A stretch of 64,000 bases of DNA from an uncultured Muribaculaceae bacterium. Lineage in GTDB: Bacteria > Bacteroidota > Bacteroidia > Bacteroidales > Muribaculaceae. Each line of letters begins with the position of its first letter. Position 1 is the first letter of the stretch. The DNA is taken from positions 1 to 64,000 of the forward strand of contig CAJUOB010000005.1 of the NCBI GenBank assembly GCA_910587915.1, read 5' to 3'. Made by a program: the position numbers and the translations under genes. Positions 50,936 to 58,773 of this stretch are shown one piece after another. The notes below the pieces were generated by a model, which was given only the letters and a program-made list of their open reading frames with translations, was not told the origin of the DNA and ran no database searches.

Positions 50936-53900
50936 TTAGAACTGAATATTTACACCGCCCGAAAGAGTACGGATGGGCGAATAGTATGATGCATTACCAC
51001 CACCGAATGCCGACAAGCGAGGATCAAGGCCCTGGCGCTTGCTCCACAACCATACATTATCAGCATTGAAGTAGAAGCGAACCTTATTGACCTGGATTTT
51101 GCGTGTAAGATTCTCGGGGAGAGTGAAGCCGAATACGATATTCTGCAAACTCAGGTAAGAAGCATTAACAAGGAATCGGTCGCTCTGGCGGGTGAATGTA
51201 TCGTCACCAAAAGCAAGACGAGGAATATTGGAACCTGTATTTTCAGGAGTCCATGCATTCAAGATATCTGCATGGAAATTAGAACCCAGCGAACCACTAT
51301 AAGGTGAACCCATAAGAGTTGCATATGTCGAATCATATGTCTGGCCACCGATCTGATAGTCGAAGTTAACCGAGAGATCAAACCATTTGTAATTAAGGCT
51401 TGTGCCAAAACCGCCATATACAGGAGCAAGAGCAGAGCCACAAAGATGATATGTAGCTTCCGAAACCTTATCAGTGGGTGTCTGGCCAATAACTATAGGC
51501 TGACCATTGGCATCGAGCACTGGCTGCTTTTTATCATCAAGCTGATATTCATCTTTCCACCAAAGAGAAGCACCGGTTTTCTGGTCTACGCCCGCATATT
51601 TGTACATACGGAAAGTATACATGGATTCGCCTTCGGCATAGAAATAGCTACCACTTGAGAAACCAGAAACGCCATCGGTGTACATAGTGCGGCGTTCAGG
51701 CGGCAGACTGGATATACGATTCTTATACCAAGTAAGGTTAAAGTCAAGATTCCATGTGAAGTCCTTTGTTGCTATAGGTGTTCCATGAAGCTCGATTTCA
51801 AGACCCTTGTTCACCATGTCGCCGATGTTGGTATAGTAGCTTGTCCAACCCATCGAAGGAGGAAGCGGGAAGGAGAAGAGCATATCGGAGGTCTTGCGAT
51901 AGAAACCTTCGATAGAACCACTCAGACGGTCGTTGAACAGAGAGAATTCGACACCGGCATTAAAGTTGCCAACGGTCTCCCAGGTGATGTTTTCATTACC
52001 CATGTAATAAGGTGTTACAGAAACTTCACCATTGGAGTTAACAACAGTATACTGGTTAGTATAGAGGAAGTTGGGGATGTTATCGTTACCCTGTTCGCCA
52101 TAAGACGCCTTGATCTTCAACATATTGATCCATGTCTGGCTCTCAAGGAAAGCTTCTTTGTTGATAAGCCATGCAGCAGAAGCCGACCAGAAGTTACCCC
52201 AACGATGCTTAGGATGGAAGCGGCTGGAAGCATCACGACGGAAAGAGCCCGATACGAAGTACTTGCTGTCGTAGTCGTACTGACCGCGGAAAAGATAACC
52301 TTCGTTATTGTAATCACCATATGTGGAGTTCGCATTCTTTACAGTAATCATACCGGCGAGTTCCATGTTGGTGGGATCAAACATTTTACTACGCGAAGCG
52401 CTAACCTGCCATGTCTTCATCCAGAAGTTTTCGTGACCTGCGAGGAGAGCAATATTATGCAATCCAAACTTACGGCCCCAGTTTATGAGCTGCTGGAATG
52501 TATAGTTCAAACGACGGTATGTAGTCTTATAAAGAGTACCACCATCTGTGGCATAGCCACCATAGAAAGGATTAGTAAACGAGGTGTTGTAATATTCGAT
52601 AAAATCGACGCTATTATTCGATGTGATTGTAAAGTCGTTAAGGAAACGAACTTCTGCAGAACCATTACCACTGAAAGCATTACCGTTCTGGGTGTTTGTA
52701 TCAAGGAGCGACTGTCCTATCGCATTTGACTTACCCATGGTCGGACGTGTAAGACCTGCGTTCTCACCCTGACCGTAGTCATATACAGGTATACCGTTAT
52801 CATCAATTACAGGCAGGCCATTAGCGCCACGTACAAATAGAGGATAGATAGGAGCAATCATACTTACAGCTCCAAAAGGATTCGCCGAAGATCCAGCTGA
52901 ACCTTCTTCCGAGCCGTAGACTTCGCGGGAGTAGTTGGTGTAGCTAAGATCACCTCCAACCTTCAGCCAGCTCTTAGCCTGAGTATCGGCAGCCAGACGT
53001 CCGGTAAAACGCTTAAATCCAGACATGGGGGTGATACCTTCATTATTCAGGTAGCTTGCAGAAAGATAGAAATTGGTATTATCCGAGCCTTTTGCAACCG
53101 AAACGTTGTATTCCTGACGAAGGCTGTTACGATATGCTGCATCTACCCAGTTATCGGGATTGAGGTAGTACTGCTGATTGTTATAATCAACCAGACGGCC
53201 AAGGGTTGCATTAGGATTCAGTTTGCCATTTGTACCGATAAGGGCCTGTCCATTAGGAACGGTGTATACATTATAGCGAAGGCCATAGACATCGGAGTTG
53301 ATCATATTGTTAACGGCCCATACATAAGCATCAGCTTCCGATGCACCATTAAGCATACGATAGTTTTTCAGAGCATTGTAATATGTTTCATAATACAACG
53401 CAGGATCCTTGATATAATCATAATCCTTCTGTGCGCGAGAATTCTGACCAAGCTTAACATCTACAGTCACACGAGCTTCACCATTCTTTGCACGTTTGGT
53501 TGTGATAAGGATTACACCATTGGCACCACGAGAACCATAGAGTGCAGTAGAAGCAGCATCCTTAAGGATGGTCATGCTCTCGATGTCATTGGGATTGATA
53601 GTATTCATGCTGCCACTGAAAGGAGTACCATCCACAACGATAAGAGGATCAGTACCTGCAGTTATAGATGAAATACCACGGATAAGAATCGAGGGGCTAT
53701 CTGCGCCAGGAGCACCTGATACATTATTAAGCTGCACACCAGCGACCTTGCCTTTAAGAGCATTCAGCGGGTTGGACACCTGAGCATTCTCAAGAACAGC
53801 AGCATCAACCACAGCTGCAGATCCGGTGAAAGAAGCTCTGGTAGACTTACCATATGCAACAGCAATTACCTCGTCAAGAATTTCTTTGTCCGAAGCGAGG

Positions 53901-54175
53901 CGGATTGTCATGTGTTTGTCGGAGATGTTGACCTTCTGAGTCTGGTAGCCTACGTAGGAAACCGTGAGTTGTTTTGCATCAGCGGGCACCTGGAGGGTGA
54001 AGTTACCGTCAATGTCGGTAGACACGCCATACTGGCCGCCAGCTGTGACCGAGACACCGATCAACGGTTCGTCGTTCTCGGCGTCGACGACAGTACCTTT
54101 GACCGTACGCGTCTGGGCCGACGCACAGAGGCTCAAAGTAAGCACTGCCATGAGTAATAGAAACAGCTTTTTCAT
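50936..54175 (-). CDS. SusC/RagA-type TonB-dependent outer-membrane transporter (second pair)
   Basis: The 1079-residue protein has a signal peptide ending C-A-S-A-Q. The carboxypeptidase-D-like domain covers about 24-95 (V-K-G-T-V-V-D-A-E-N-D-E-P-L-I-G-V-S-V). The plug has I-L-I-R-G-I-S-S-I, P-L-I-V-V-D-G-T-P-F, I-E-S-M-T-I-L-K-D-A-A-S-T-A-L-Y-G-S-R-G-A-N-G-V-I-L-I-T-T-K, followed by the barrel. It heads a three-gene operon (SusC, SusD, lipoprotein). With the secreted peptidase next door, peptide import as in RagA of Porphyromonas is an attractive inference. Confidence 0.95.
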   Translation of the reverse strand: MKKLFLLLMAVLTLSLCASAQTRTVKGTVVDAENDEPLIGVSVTAGGQYGVSTDIDGNFTLQVPADAKQLTVSYVGYQTQKVNISDKHMTIRLASDKEILDEVIAVAYGKSTRASFTGSAAVVDAAVLENAQVSNPLNALKGKVAGVQLNNVSGAPGADSPSILIRGISSITAGTDPLIVVDGTPFSGSMNTINPNDIESMTILKDAASTALYGSRGANGVILITTKRAKNGEARVTVDVKLGQNSRAQKDYDYIKDPALYYETYYNALKNYRMLNGASEADAYVWAVNNMINSDVYGLRYNVYTVPNGQALIGTNGKLNPNATLGRLVDYNNQQYYLNPDNWVDAAYRNSLRQEYNVSVAKGSDNTNFYLSASYLNNEGITPMSGFKRFTGRLAADTQAKSWLKVGGDLSYTNYSREVYGSEEGSAGSSANPFGAVSMIAPIYPLFVRGANGLPVIDDNGIPVYDYGQGENAGLTRPTMGKSNAIGQSLLDTNTQNGNAFSGNGSAEVRFLNDFTITSNNSVDFIEYYNTSFTNPFYGGYATDGGTLYKTTYRRLNYTFQQLINWGRKFGLHNIALLAGHENFWMKTWQVSASRSKMFDPTNMELAGMITVKNANSTYGDYNNEGYLFRGQYDYDSKYFVSGSFRRDASSRFHPKHRWGNFWSASAAWLINKEAFLESQTWINMLKIKASYGEQGNDNIPNFLYTNQYTVVNSNGEVSVTPYYMGNENITWETVGNFNAGVEFSLFNDRLSGSIEGFYRKTSDMLFSFPLPPSMGWTSYYTNIGDMVNKGLEIELHGTPIATKDFTWNLDFNLTWYKNRISSLPPERRTMYTDGVSGFSSGSYFYAEGESMYTFRMYKYAGVDQKTGASLWWKDEYQLDDKKQPVLDANGQPIVIGQTPTDKVSEATYHLCGSALAPVYGGFGTSLNYKWFDLSVNFDYQIGGQTYDSTYATLMGSPYSGSLGSNFHADILNAWTPENTGSNIPRLAFGDDTFTRQSDRFLVNASYLSLQNIVFGFTLPENLTRKIQVNKVRFYFNADNVWLWSKRQGLDPRLSAFGGGNASYYSPIRTLSGGVNIQF

Positions 54176-54279
54176 ACTTAGAAAAAATTAGACATAAAAT
54201 TGATTGATTCAGTTTATTCGTTTTTAGGTTTATCCGACCTCACACCACCTCAGCGGGCAGGATATGGATAATGATTTGG

Positions 54280-54287
54280 CAAAGTTA
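54280..54287 (-). promoter_or_regulatory. Bacteroidetes -7 element (TAACTTTG) of second susC
   Basis: On the minus strand TAACTTTG matches the consensus and lies about 105 bases before the SusC start. No clear -33 box. Confidence 0.6.
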
Positions 54288-54452
54288 ATAAACTTTTTTT
54301 GGATACATAAACATTCGGAAAGGGAAAATGTGCTATTTTAACACTTCGATCGCTTGTTTTGCCGTATTTGATGCACTTTTTGCGTTTTTTTGAGCAGCAC
54401 ACAGCAAAATTCGCCAAACTGATGCCATTGGCAGATGACAAATAGCCGAAAT

Positions 54453-54483
54453 TTTGTTTTTAAACACAAATCACCTATTTTTG
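54453..54483 (+). promoter_or_regulatory. Bacteroidetes promoter (TTTG - 19 - TATTTTTG)
   Basis: TTTG at 54453-54456 and TATTTTTG at 54476-54483 are 19 bases apart. It fixes the start of the next gene at ATG 54501, since earlier in-frame starts precede the promoter. Confidence 0.8.
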
Positions 54484-54500
54484 TAGAAACTTTATTCGCC

Positions 54501-55712
54501 ATGAAAACGTCTGCTGTTTTATTGCTACTCATAATGATGCTTTGCGCATGCGGCCGGGAGCAACCATCGCCTATAGTACGGCCTGGCACCGGAACTGATC
54601 CATCAGGGCCATCCGAAAACGACCCGGCCACGATGCCGGAGCCTTGTTTCTCGCCGGATAATATCACGGAGATTGCCACCGACGCAGAAGATCTGGAAAT
54701 ACACATTATATTATATAGGGAGGCTGCCTACAAAACAGCCGCACAGACCTACGCGCTCGAACTGACCGACGGCAGGGATTTCGCCGAGCTCGACCATGAG
54801 GCTACATTTGCCCAAGGCGCCAAGACAGCAACAGCAACCCTACGTGTCGCACCATCGAAAATGGGAAGAGATACGCGCCGCGCAGTGGTGAAGATAAGCA
54901 AATATGACAAGAGCCTGACTCTGACATTCACCCGGCGTAGCGGTGGATGGACCGTATCGAGTCCCCTACTGTTCTTCGATGGAACGACATTCAAAGCCAT
55001 GGCAACAGAAACACGCACATATTCCGGAACAACAGAATGGAGAATCACCGGAAATGAATTTGTGCGCCAATTCTGCATAAAGGACGGCGACGTGAGCGTC
55101 ACCCCGGTTGGTGATGTTGTCGATTCCAAGGCCTACGGACAGACTGAATTGTATCCAGCGGCAGCCTCTGAATCTTTTCACACCGAAGCATACACCGTGC
55201 TGAACGTATGCCACGTCAGTGCCGACGGACTCTCAGCCCCGATGTGCGAGTATTTTTTCCAGTTGCCTGAGGATGGAGTGCGGTATGCCGTAGCCAATAT
55301 ATGCGACGGATGGCTGCTACCTGTATTAGCAATAAATTCACAGATGCTTTCTCCGGCCGAGAACATATGGCAAGCCCCGGCCAAGATAGATGGGCAAAAT
55401 CTTACTATATATGGCCCATACCACAGCACATCGCCGCTGAGCACACTGAACGCAGCACCGCTTTCATCGACATGGCATATAGGATTGAACGATACCAAAG
55501 CAATCCTTGCACCTCAGGATGCAGGATTCGCCAATAATCTCGTGTTCAATTTCAATCTGCTCATAGCAGCCGAGGGCACAGTGAAAGACAGAACGATAAC
55601 ATTCACAACACCTCTGCACAACTGCAATCCCGATGGCACTTATCATCCGACGGTCGACCAACATTGGGGCACAGTGCTGCCTACAATAATAGAAATAGTG
55701 CCCTTCGACTAA
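54501..55712 (+). CDS. hypothetical lipoprotein divergent from second susC
   Basis: The 403-residue lipoprotein has lipobox L-C-A-C (Cys17) and a Pro/Ser/Gly linker (P-S-P-I-V-R-P-G-T-G-T-D-P-S-G-P). A beta domain near 55-140 of BACON-like appearance follows (A-Q-T-Y-A-L-E-L-T-D-G-R-D-F, then R-R-A-V-V-K-I-S-K-Y-D-K-S-L-T-L-T-F). A large unrecognised domain with W-R-I-T-G-N-E-F and W-H-I-G-L-N-D-T-K-A-I-L-A completes it. It shares the divergent region with the SusCD operon and could be regulated with it. Its stop overlaps the stop of the converging acetyltransferase gene by three bases. Confidence 0.75.
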   Translation: MKTSAVLLLLIMMLCACGREQPSPIVRPGTGTDPSGPSENDPATMPEPCFSPDNITEIATDAEDLEIHIILYREAAYKTAAQTYALELTDGRDFAELDHEATFAQGAKTATATLRVAPSKMGRDTRRAVVKISKYDKSLTLTFTRRSGGWTVSSPLLFFDGTTFKAMATETRTYSGTTEWRITGNEFVRQFCIKDGDVSVTPVGDVVDSKAYGQTELYPAAASESFHTEAYTVLNVCHVSADGLSAPMCEYFFQLPEDGVRYAVANICDGWLLPVLAINSQMLSPAENIWQAPAKIDGQNLTIYGPYHSTSPLSTLNAAPLSSTWHIGLNDTKAILAPQDAGFANNLVFNFNLLIAAEGTVKDRTITFTTPLHNCNPDGTYHPTVDQHWGTVLPTIIEIVPFD

Positions 55713-56767
55713 TCGAGCATCATGGCCATGTATGGCCGGCGCGTGGGCAAGCCAAAGATTTCACCGGTTTTCTCGGAGCTGAACAAGATAGATGTAAGCA
55801 CATCGACAGGCACATCAAGATCCACATATCCTTCAGCCGTTTCACTCCGTCTGCATTTTCCGTCGGAAATGATGTAATACCCTGAATTTTCCTCAAAAAG
55901 ATGATCGGATAGACGTATGGTGGTTCTAAGCGTGGGCTTAGACGCCGCCATGGCCGACAAAACCTGCAGAGGATCGACCATACGTGCCATACCCTTCACG
56001 CGAAGATGAGCTTTCTCGCCCGACAGAGGCGGCCTAAGAACTGTGAAGGGCCTCTCTCCGACTTCCGCACGGAGCACTCCAAGGGCTCCCATTGCCAACG
56101 GCTCGCTATCTGCAAGCAAGGAGCGGACCGTGACGGTGGCATCATCTCGCCCGGCGTCCCACGACGCGAAAAGGCAAGCATAGCCACCTTCTCCTCGCAC
56201 GAACGCGACCGAATGCCCGCTTTCAAACGATAAATCCTTAATTATCCTGCGATAATCGGTTTCCGAATGTATAATGCTACAGCCCAAGCGCTCTTCGAGA
56301 CCATGAAATACCGCATATGTTGGCTCGATAGCCTCGCCGATACCATCGGAAAATTCATGAAGCGAAGTATAGCGCTCCTCATCGGCATAAAATCCATCGG
56401 CAAATCCGAAGCGACAATAGAAGGAATAGAGACTTCTGTTTGCCGGAATCAGCTCGCAGAAAGCATATCCTCTTCGCACGGCCTCGCTCAATGCCTCTTG
56501 CACTGCAATCGATGCCAGTCCACGGGTACGGGCTTCCGGCTTTGTAGCCACACAACTTATATATCCCGAAGGAAGACATACTCCGCGATACATGAATCCA
56601 TAAGTTTTCATCAGCGCAGAAGCCGACGGTCGGCCAGCAGAATCAGGGACAATAAAGATATCGTCGTCGGCTGTATCAGTGACTACTTCATCGACAAACC
56701 AACGGCGCCAACGCGTAGGGTCGGAAAAGGCCGATGCATATATTTCTTCAAATTGAGCTTTTTTCAT
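55709..56767 (-). CDS. GNAT acetyltransferase, Eis-like with C-terminal sterol-carrier-type domain
   Basis: The 352-residue protein has a GNAT domain in the first half. The acetyl-CoA loop is visible in S-C-V-A-T-K-P-E-A-R-T-R-G-L-A-S near residue 75, and F-C-E-L-I-P-A-N-R-S-L-Y-S-F-Y-C-R-F-G-F follows. A second GNAT-like and an SCP2-like C-terminal part fit the Eis-type three-domain layout, as does the length. It could acetylate an amine on a small molecule or peptide. The start is ATG 56767, overlapping the upstream dehydrogenase stop (ATGA); an in-frame start at 56848 would lie inside that gene. Confidence 0.82.
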   Translation of the reverse strand: MKKAQFEEIYASAFSDPTRWRRWFVDEVVTDTADDDIFIVPDSAGRPSASALMKTYGFMYRGVCLPSGYISCVATKPEARTRGLASIAVQEALSEAVRRGYAFCELIPANRSLYSFYCRFGFADGFYADEERYTSLHEFSDGIGEAIEPTYAVFHGLEERLGCSIIHSETDYRRIIKDLSFESGHSVAFVRGEGGYACLFASWDAGRDDATVTVRSLLADSEPLAMGALGVLRAEVGERPFTVLRPPLSGEKAHLRVKGMARMVDPLQVLSAMAASKPTLRTTIRLSDHLFEENSGYYIISDGKCRRSETAEGYVDLDVPVDVLTSILFSSEKTGEIFGLPTRRPYMAMMLD

Positions 56768-58047
56768 TCGTTCCAATATGAGCGGAGAGGATATCGGTCG
56801 GGACGGAGCATAAGCCGCAGACCCGATGAGAAATTGAAATATCCCCATACCCAGTTAATAAATACTACAGTGCGGTTGCGCATGCCGAGCAAGGACATAA
56901 GGTGCACACCCATCCACGCCAACCACGCCACGCGGCCATTAAGATGCAGTTTGCCAATATCGACTACCGCACGGTTTCGGCCGACTGTAGCCATAGAACC
57001 TTTGTCGTGATACTTAAATGGCTCCCGAGTTTCCTTCGAAAGATTGCGAGCCAACGTTTTAGCCTGCTGCATGGCCACCGGAGCAACCTGTGGAAGTCCC
57101 TTAGGATATCCCTCGGCCTGCTGAAGTGCAATATCGCCTATGGCATATAAGTCGGGTATACCCTTGACCGCATTGAAAGCGTCCACATCCCATCGTCCGG
57201 CATGAACAGGGCGCACATCGGTGCCTTCGATAGGCAGAGGGACTCCGGTGATACCGGCCGTCCAGACGACAGTTTCAGTCTCAATTATACTACCGTCGGC
57301 AAAAGAAAGTACTTTGTCGACATAGTTTTTCATAGTTTTACCAAGCTGAACCTCAACCATGAGTTGCTCCAAAGCCTTCAAGGCGTCCGCTCCGGAACGC
57401 TCGCTCATGGCGCCCAACAGCCGGCTATTGCCCTCGACAAGCACTACCCTCATTTCGTCGGGGTCGATCGACGGATATTCGCGTTTTAGCACAAAGCGCT
57501 TGAGTTCACCGAGAGCGCCGGCAATCTCAACGCCGGTGGGACCTCCGCCGACAACAACAAATGTGAGCAGACGTCGCCGCAGAGAGTCGTCGCGACACAG
57601 GGCCGCACGTTCCAAGCGCGCCAAGACCTCATTGCGGCAACGTATTGCCTCGGCGGTACTTTTGAGCGTGAACACATGTTTTTCAAGATCAGGTATTCCG
57701 AAGAAATTATTGGTTGTACCCGCAGCCAGAACCACTGCATCGTAGTGCAATGTCTCGAATTGGGTTTCCACCGTTTTCTTGACCGTATCTATTTTCTTAA
57801 CATCCCCGAAGTGAAAACTTACCCCCTTGTAGTGCCGACCGCGCAACTCGCGCCTGAACGGGAATGATATCGAAGAGGCCTCAAGCCCCGAAGATGCCAC
57901 CTGGTAGAACAGCGGGGGGAAGCTATGATAATTATTGCGGTCTACCAGCACCACGTCCCATAGGCTTTTGTCAATATAATGAGCCACCGACAGGCCGCCA
58001 AAGCCGCCGCCTACGATGACAAGACGTTTTTTCGATTGTGTTTTCAT
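56764..58047 (-). CDS. type II NADH dehydrogenase-like FAD oxidoreductase (NDH-2)
   Basis: The 427-residue flavoprotein has an FAD-binding G-G-G-F-G-G at 13-18 and the Y-H-S-F-P-P-L-F-Y-Q-V-A-S-S-G-L-E motif characteristic of NDH-2. The second Rossmann motif is V-V-V-G-G-G-P-T-G-V-E-I-A-G, and the FAD phosphate motif is D-L-Y-A-I-G-D-I-A. A C-terminal amphipathic/hydrophobic stretch (W-L-A-W-M-G-V-H-L ... F-I-N-W-V-W-G-Y-F) docks it to the membrane. It passes electrons from NADH to menaquinone without pumping. ATG 58047 is chosen; a GC-poor 13-residue extension from 58086 lacks family resemblance. It is coupled to the Eis-like gene. Confidence 0.9.
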   Translation of the reverse strand: MKTQSKKRLVIVGGGFGGLSVAHYIDKSLWDVVLVDRNNYHSFPPLFYQVASSGLEASSISFPFRRELRGRHYKGVSFHFGDVKKIDTVKKTVETQFETLHYDAVVLAAGTTNNFFGIPDLEKHVFTLKSTAEAIRCRNEVLARLERAALCRDDSLRRRLLTFVVVGGGPTGVEIAGALGELKRFVLKREYPSIDPDEMRVVLVEGNSRLLGAMSERSGADALKALEQLMVEVQLGKTMKNYVDKVLSFADGSIIETETVVWTAGITGVPLPIEGTDVRPVHAGRWDVDAFNAVKGIPDLYAIGDIALQQAEGYPKGLPQVAPVAMQQAKTLARNLSKETREPFKYHDKGSMATVGRNRAVVDIGKLHLNGRVAWLAWMGVHLMSLLGMRNRTVVFINWVWGYFNFSSGLRLMLRPDRYPLRSYWNE

Positions 58048-58077
58048 AAATTTGAAACACTTTTTAAGGGCTGCTTG

Positions 58078-58110
58078 TTTGGCCACCGACCATCGACTTA
58101 TGTACCTTTG
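58078..58110 (+). promoter_or_regulatory. Bacteroidetes promoter of the PAS gene (TTTG - 21 - TACCTTTG)
   Basis: TTTG at 58078-58081 and TACCTTTG at 58103-58110 are 21 bases apart, slightly longer than the usual spacing. The leader is about 25-30 bases and A-rich. Confidence 0.7.
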
Positions 58111-58140
58111 TAAAGAAATAAATCAAATCATATTCACACA

Positions 58141-58476
58141 ATGTATCCCGACACTTCCTGGGCCGAAGAGCTCAATTGCGCCGTAACGGTATGCGACTCC
58201 GACGGCATAATCCTGTATATGAACAAGAAATCGCGTGAAACATTTAGCTCGCACGGCAATCTTATCGGTAAAAATCTATTCGAATGCCACTCAGAGCCCT
58301 CGCAGGCCAAAATACGCCACATGCTCGCCACCGGCGAAAGCAATTCCTACTCTATCTCGAAGGGTGGCCTGCGCAAAATGATATACCAAAGTCCATGGCG
58401 CCACAATGGCATCATCGCAGGCATGGTGGAAATATCTATGGTAATCCCCGAGGAGCTTCCTCACTACATCCGTTAA
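58141..58476 (+). CDS. single-domain PAS protein
   Basis: The 111-residue cytoplasmic protein is almost exactly one PAS domain: N-C-A-V-T-V-C-D-S-D-G-I-I-L-Y-M-N-K-K-S at the start, I-G-K-N-L-F-E-C-H in the middle, and M-I-Y-Q-S-P-W-R-H-N-G-I-I-A-G-M-V-E-I-S at the end. No kinase, GGDEF or DNA-binding part is attached, so it must signal through a partner or by binding a ligand. Several Cys and His residues could bind a cofactor. It diverges from the NDH-2 gene, so a redox-sensing link is plausible but unproven. Confidence 0.85.
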   Translation: MYPDTSWAEELNCAVTVCDSDGIILYMNKKSRETFSSHGNLIGKNLFECHSEPSQAKIRHMLATGESNSYSISKGGLRKMIYQSPWRHNGIIAGMVEISMVIPEELPHYIR

Positions 58477-58484
58477 AATCATAA

Positions 58485-58511
58485 AAGGGAACTCTGTCAC
58501 AGAGTTCCCTT
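58485..58511 (+). terminator. terminator hairpin after PAS gene
   Basis: AAGGGAACTCTG pairs with CAGAGTTCCCTT around a three-base loop. The T-run after it is short. Confidence 0.75.
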
Positions 58512-58773
58512 CTATGGGTTTCCAATAGGTACAATTTCTAAGGTAAAAAAGATTGTTTTAGGTTTGCGCTACAAAGTTCATCCTTTTTAGCCGCGCAGCC
58601 AAATATTTTTTTATGTTTTACGACATATTTCTTTAGCACATTGAGCGGAGTCGCGCAAAAGCCACAATCTAAATACCTGCAATTCAAAATTTTAATGAAT
58701 TTTAGAAAATTATTCCTACACTCAACCAACATTGTTAAAAAGAGTTAATTAGAGAAATACACCGTTCAAAACG

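Larger units (their letters stand above)
54176..54500. other. 325-base divergent intergenic region
   Basis: No gene is seen. The left ~100 bases form the leader of the second susC, with its -7 box at 54280-54287. The right part holds the plus-strand promoter at 54453-54483. The space between is AT rich (T-runs at 54294-54300 and 54379-54390) and may bind a shared regulator, but no repeated operator is clear. Confidence 0.6.

Noticed and set aside
58512..58773. possible small gene or RNA between the PAS gene and carB
   Set aside because: The stretch is AT rich, has no open frame with a promoter, and shows no stable structure beyond the terminator hairpin.
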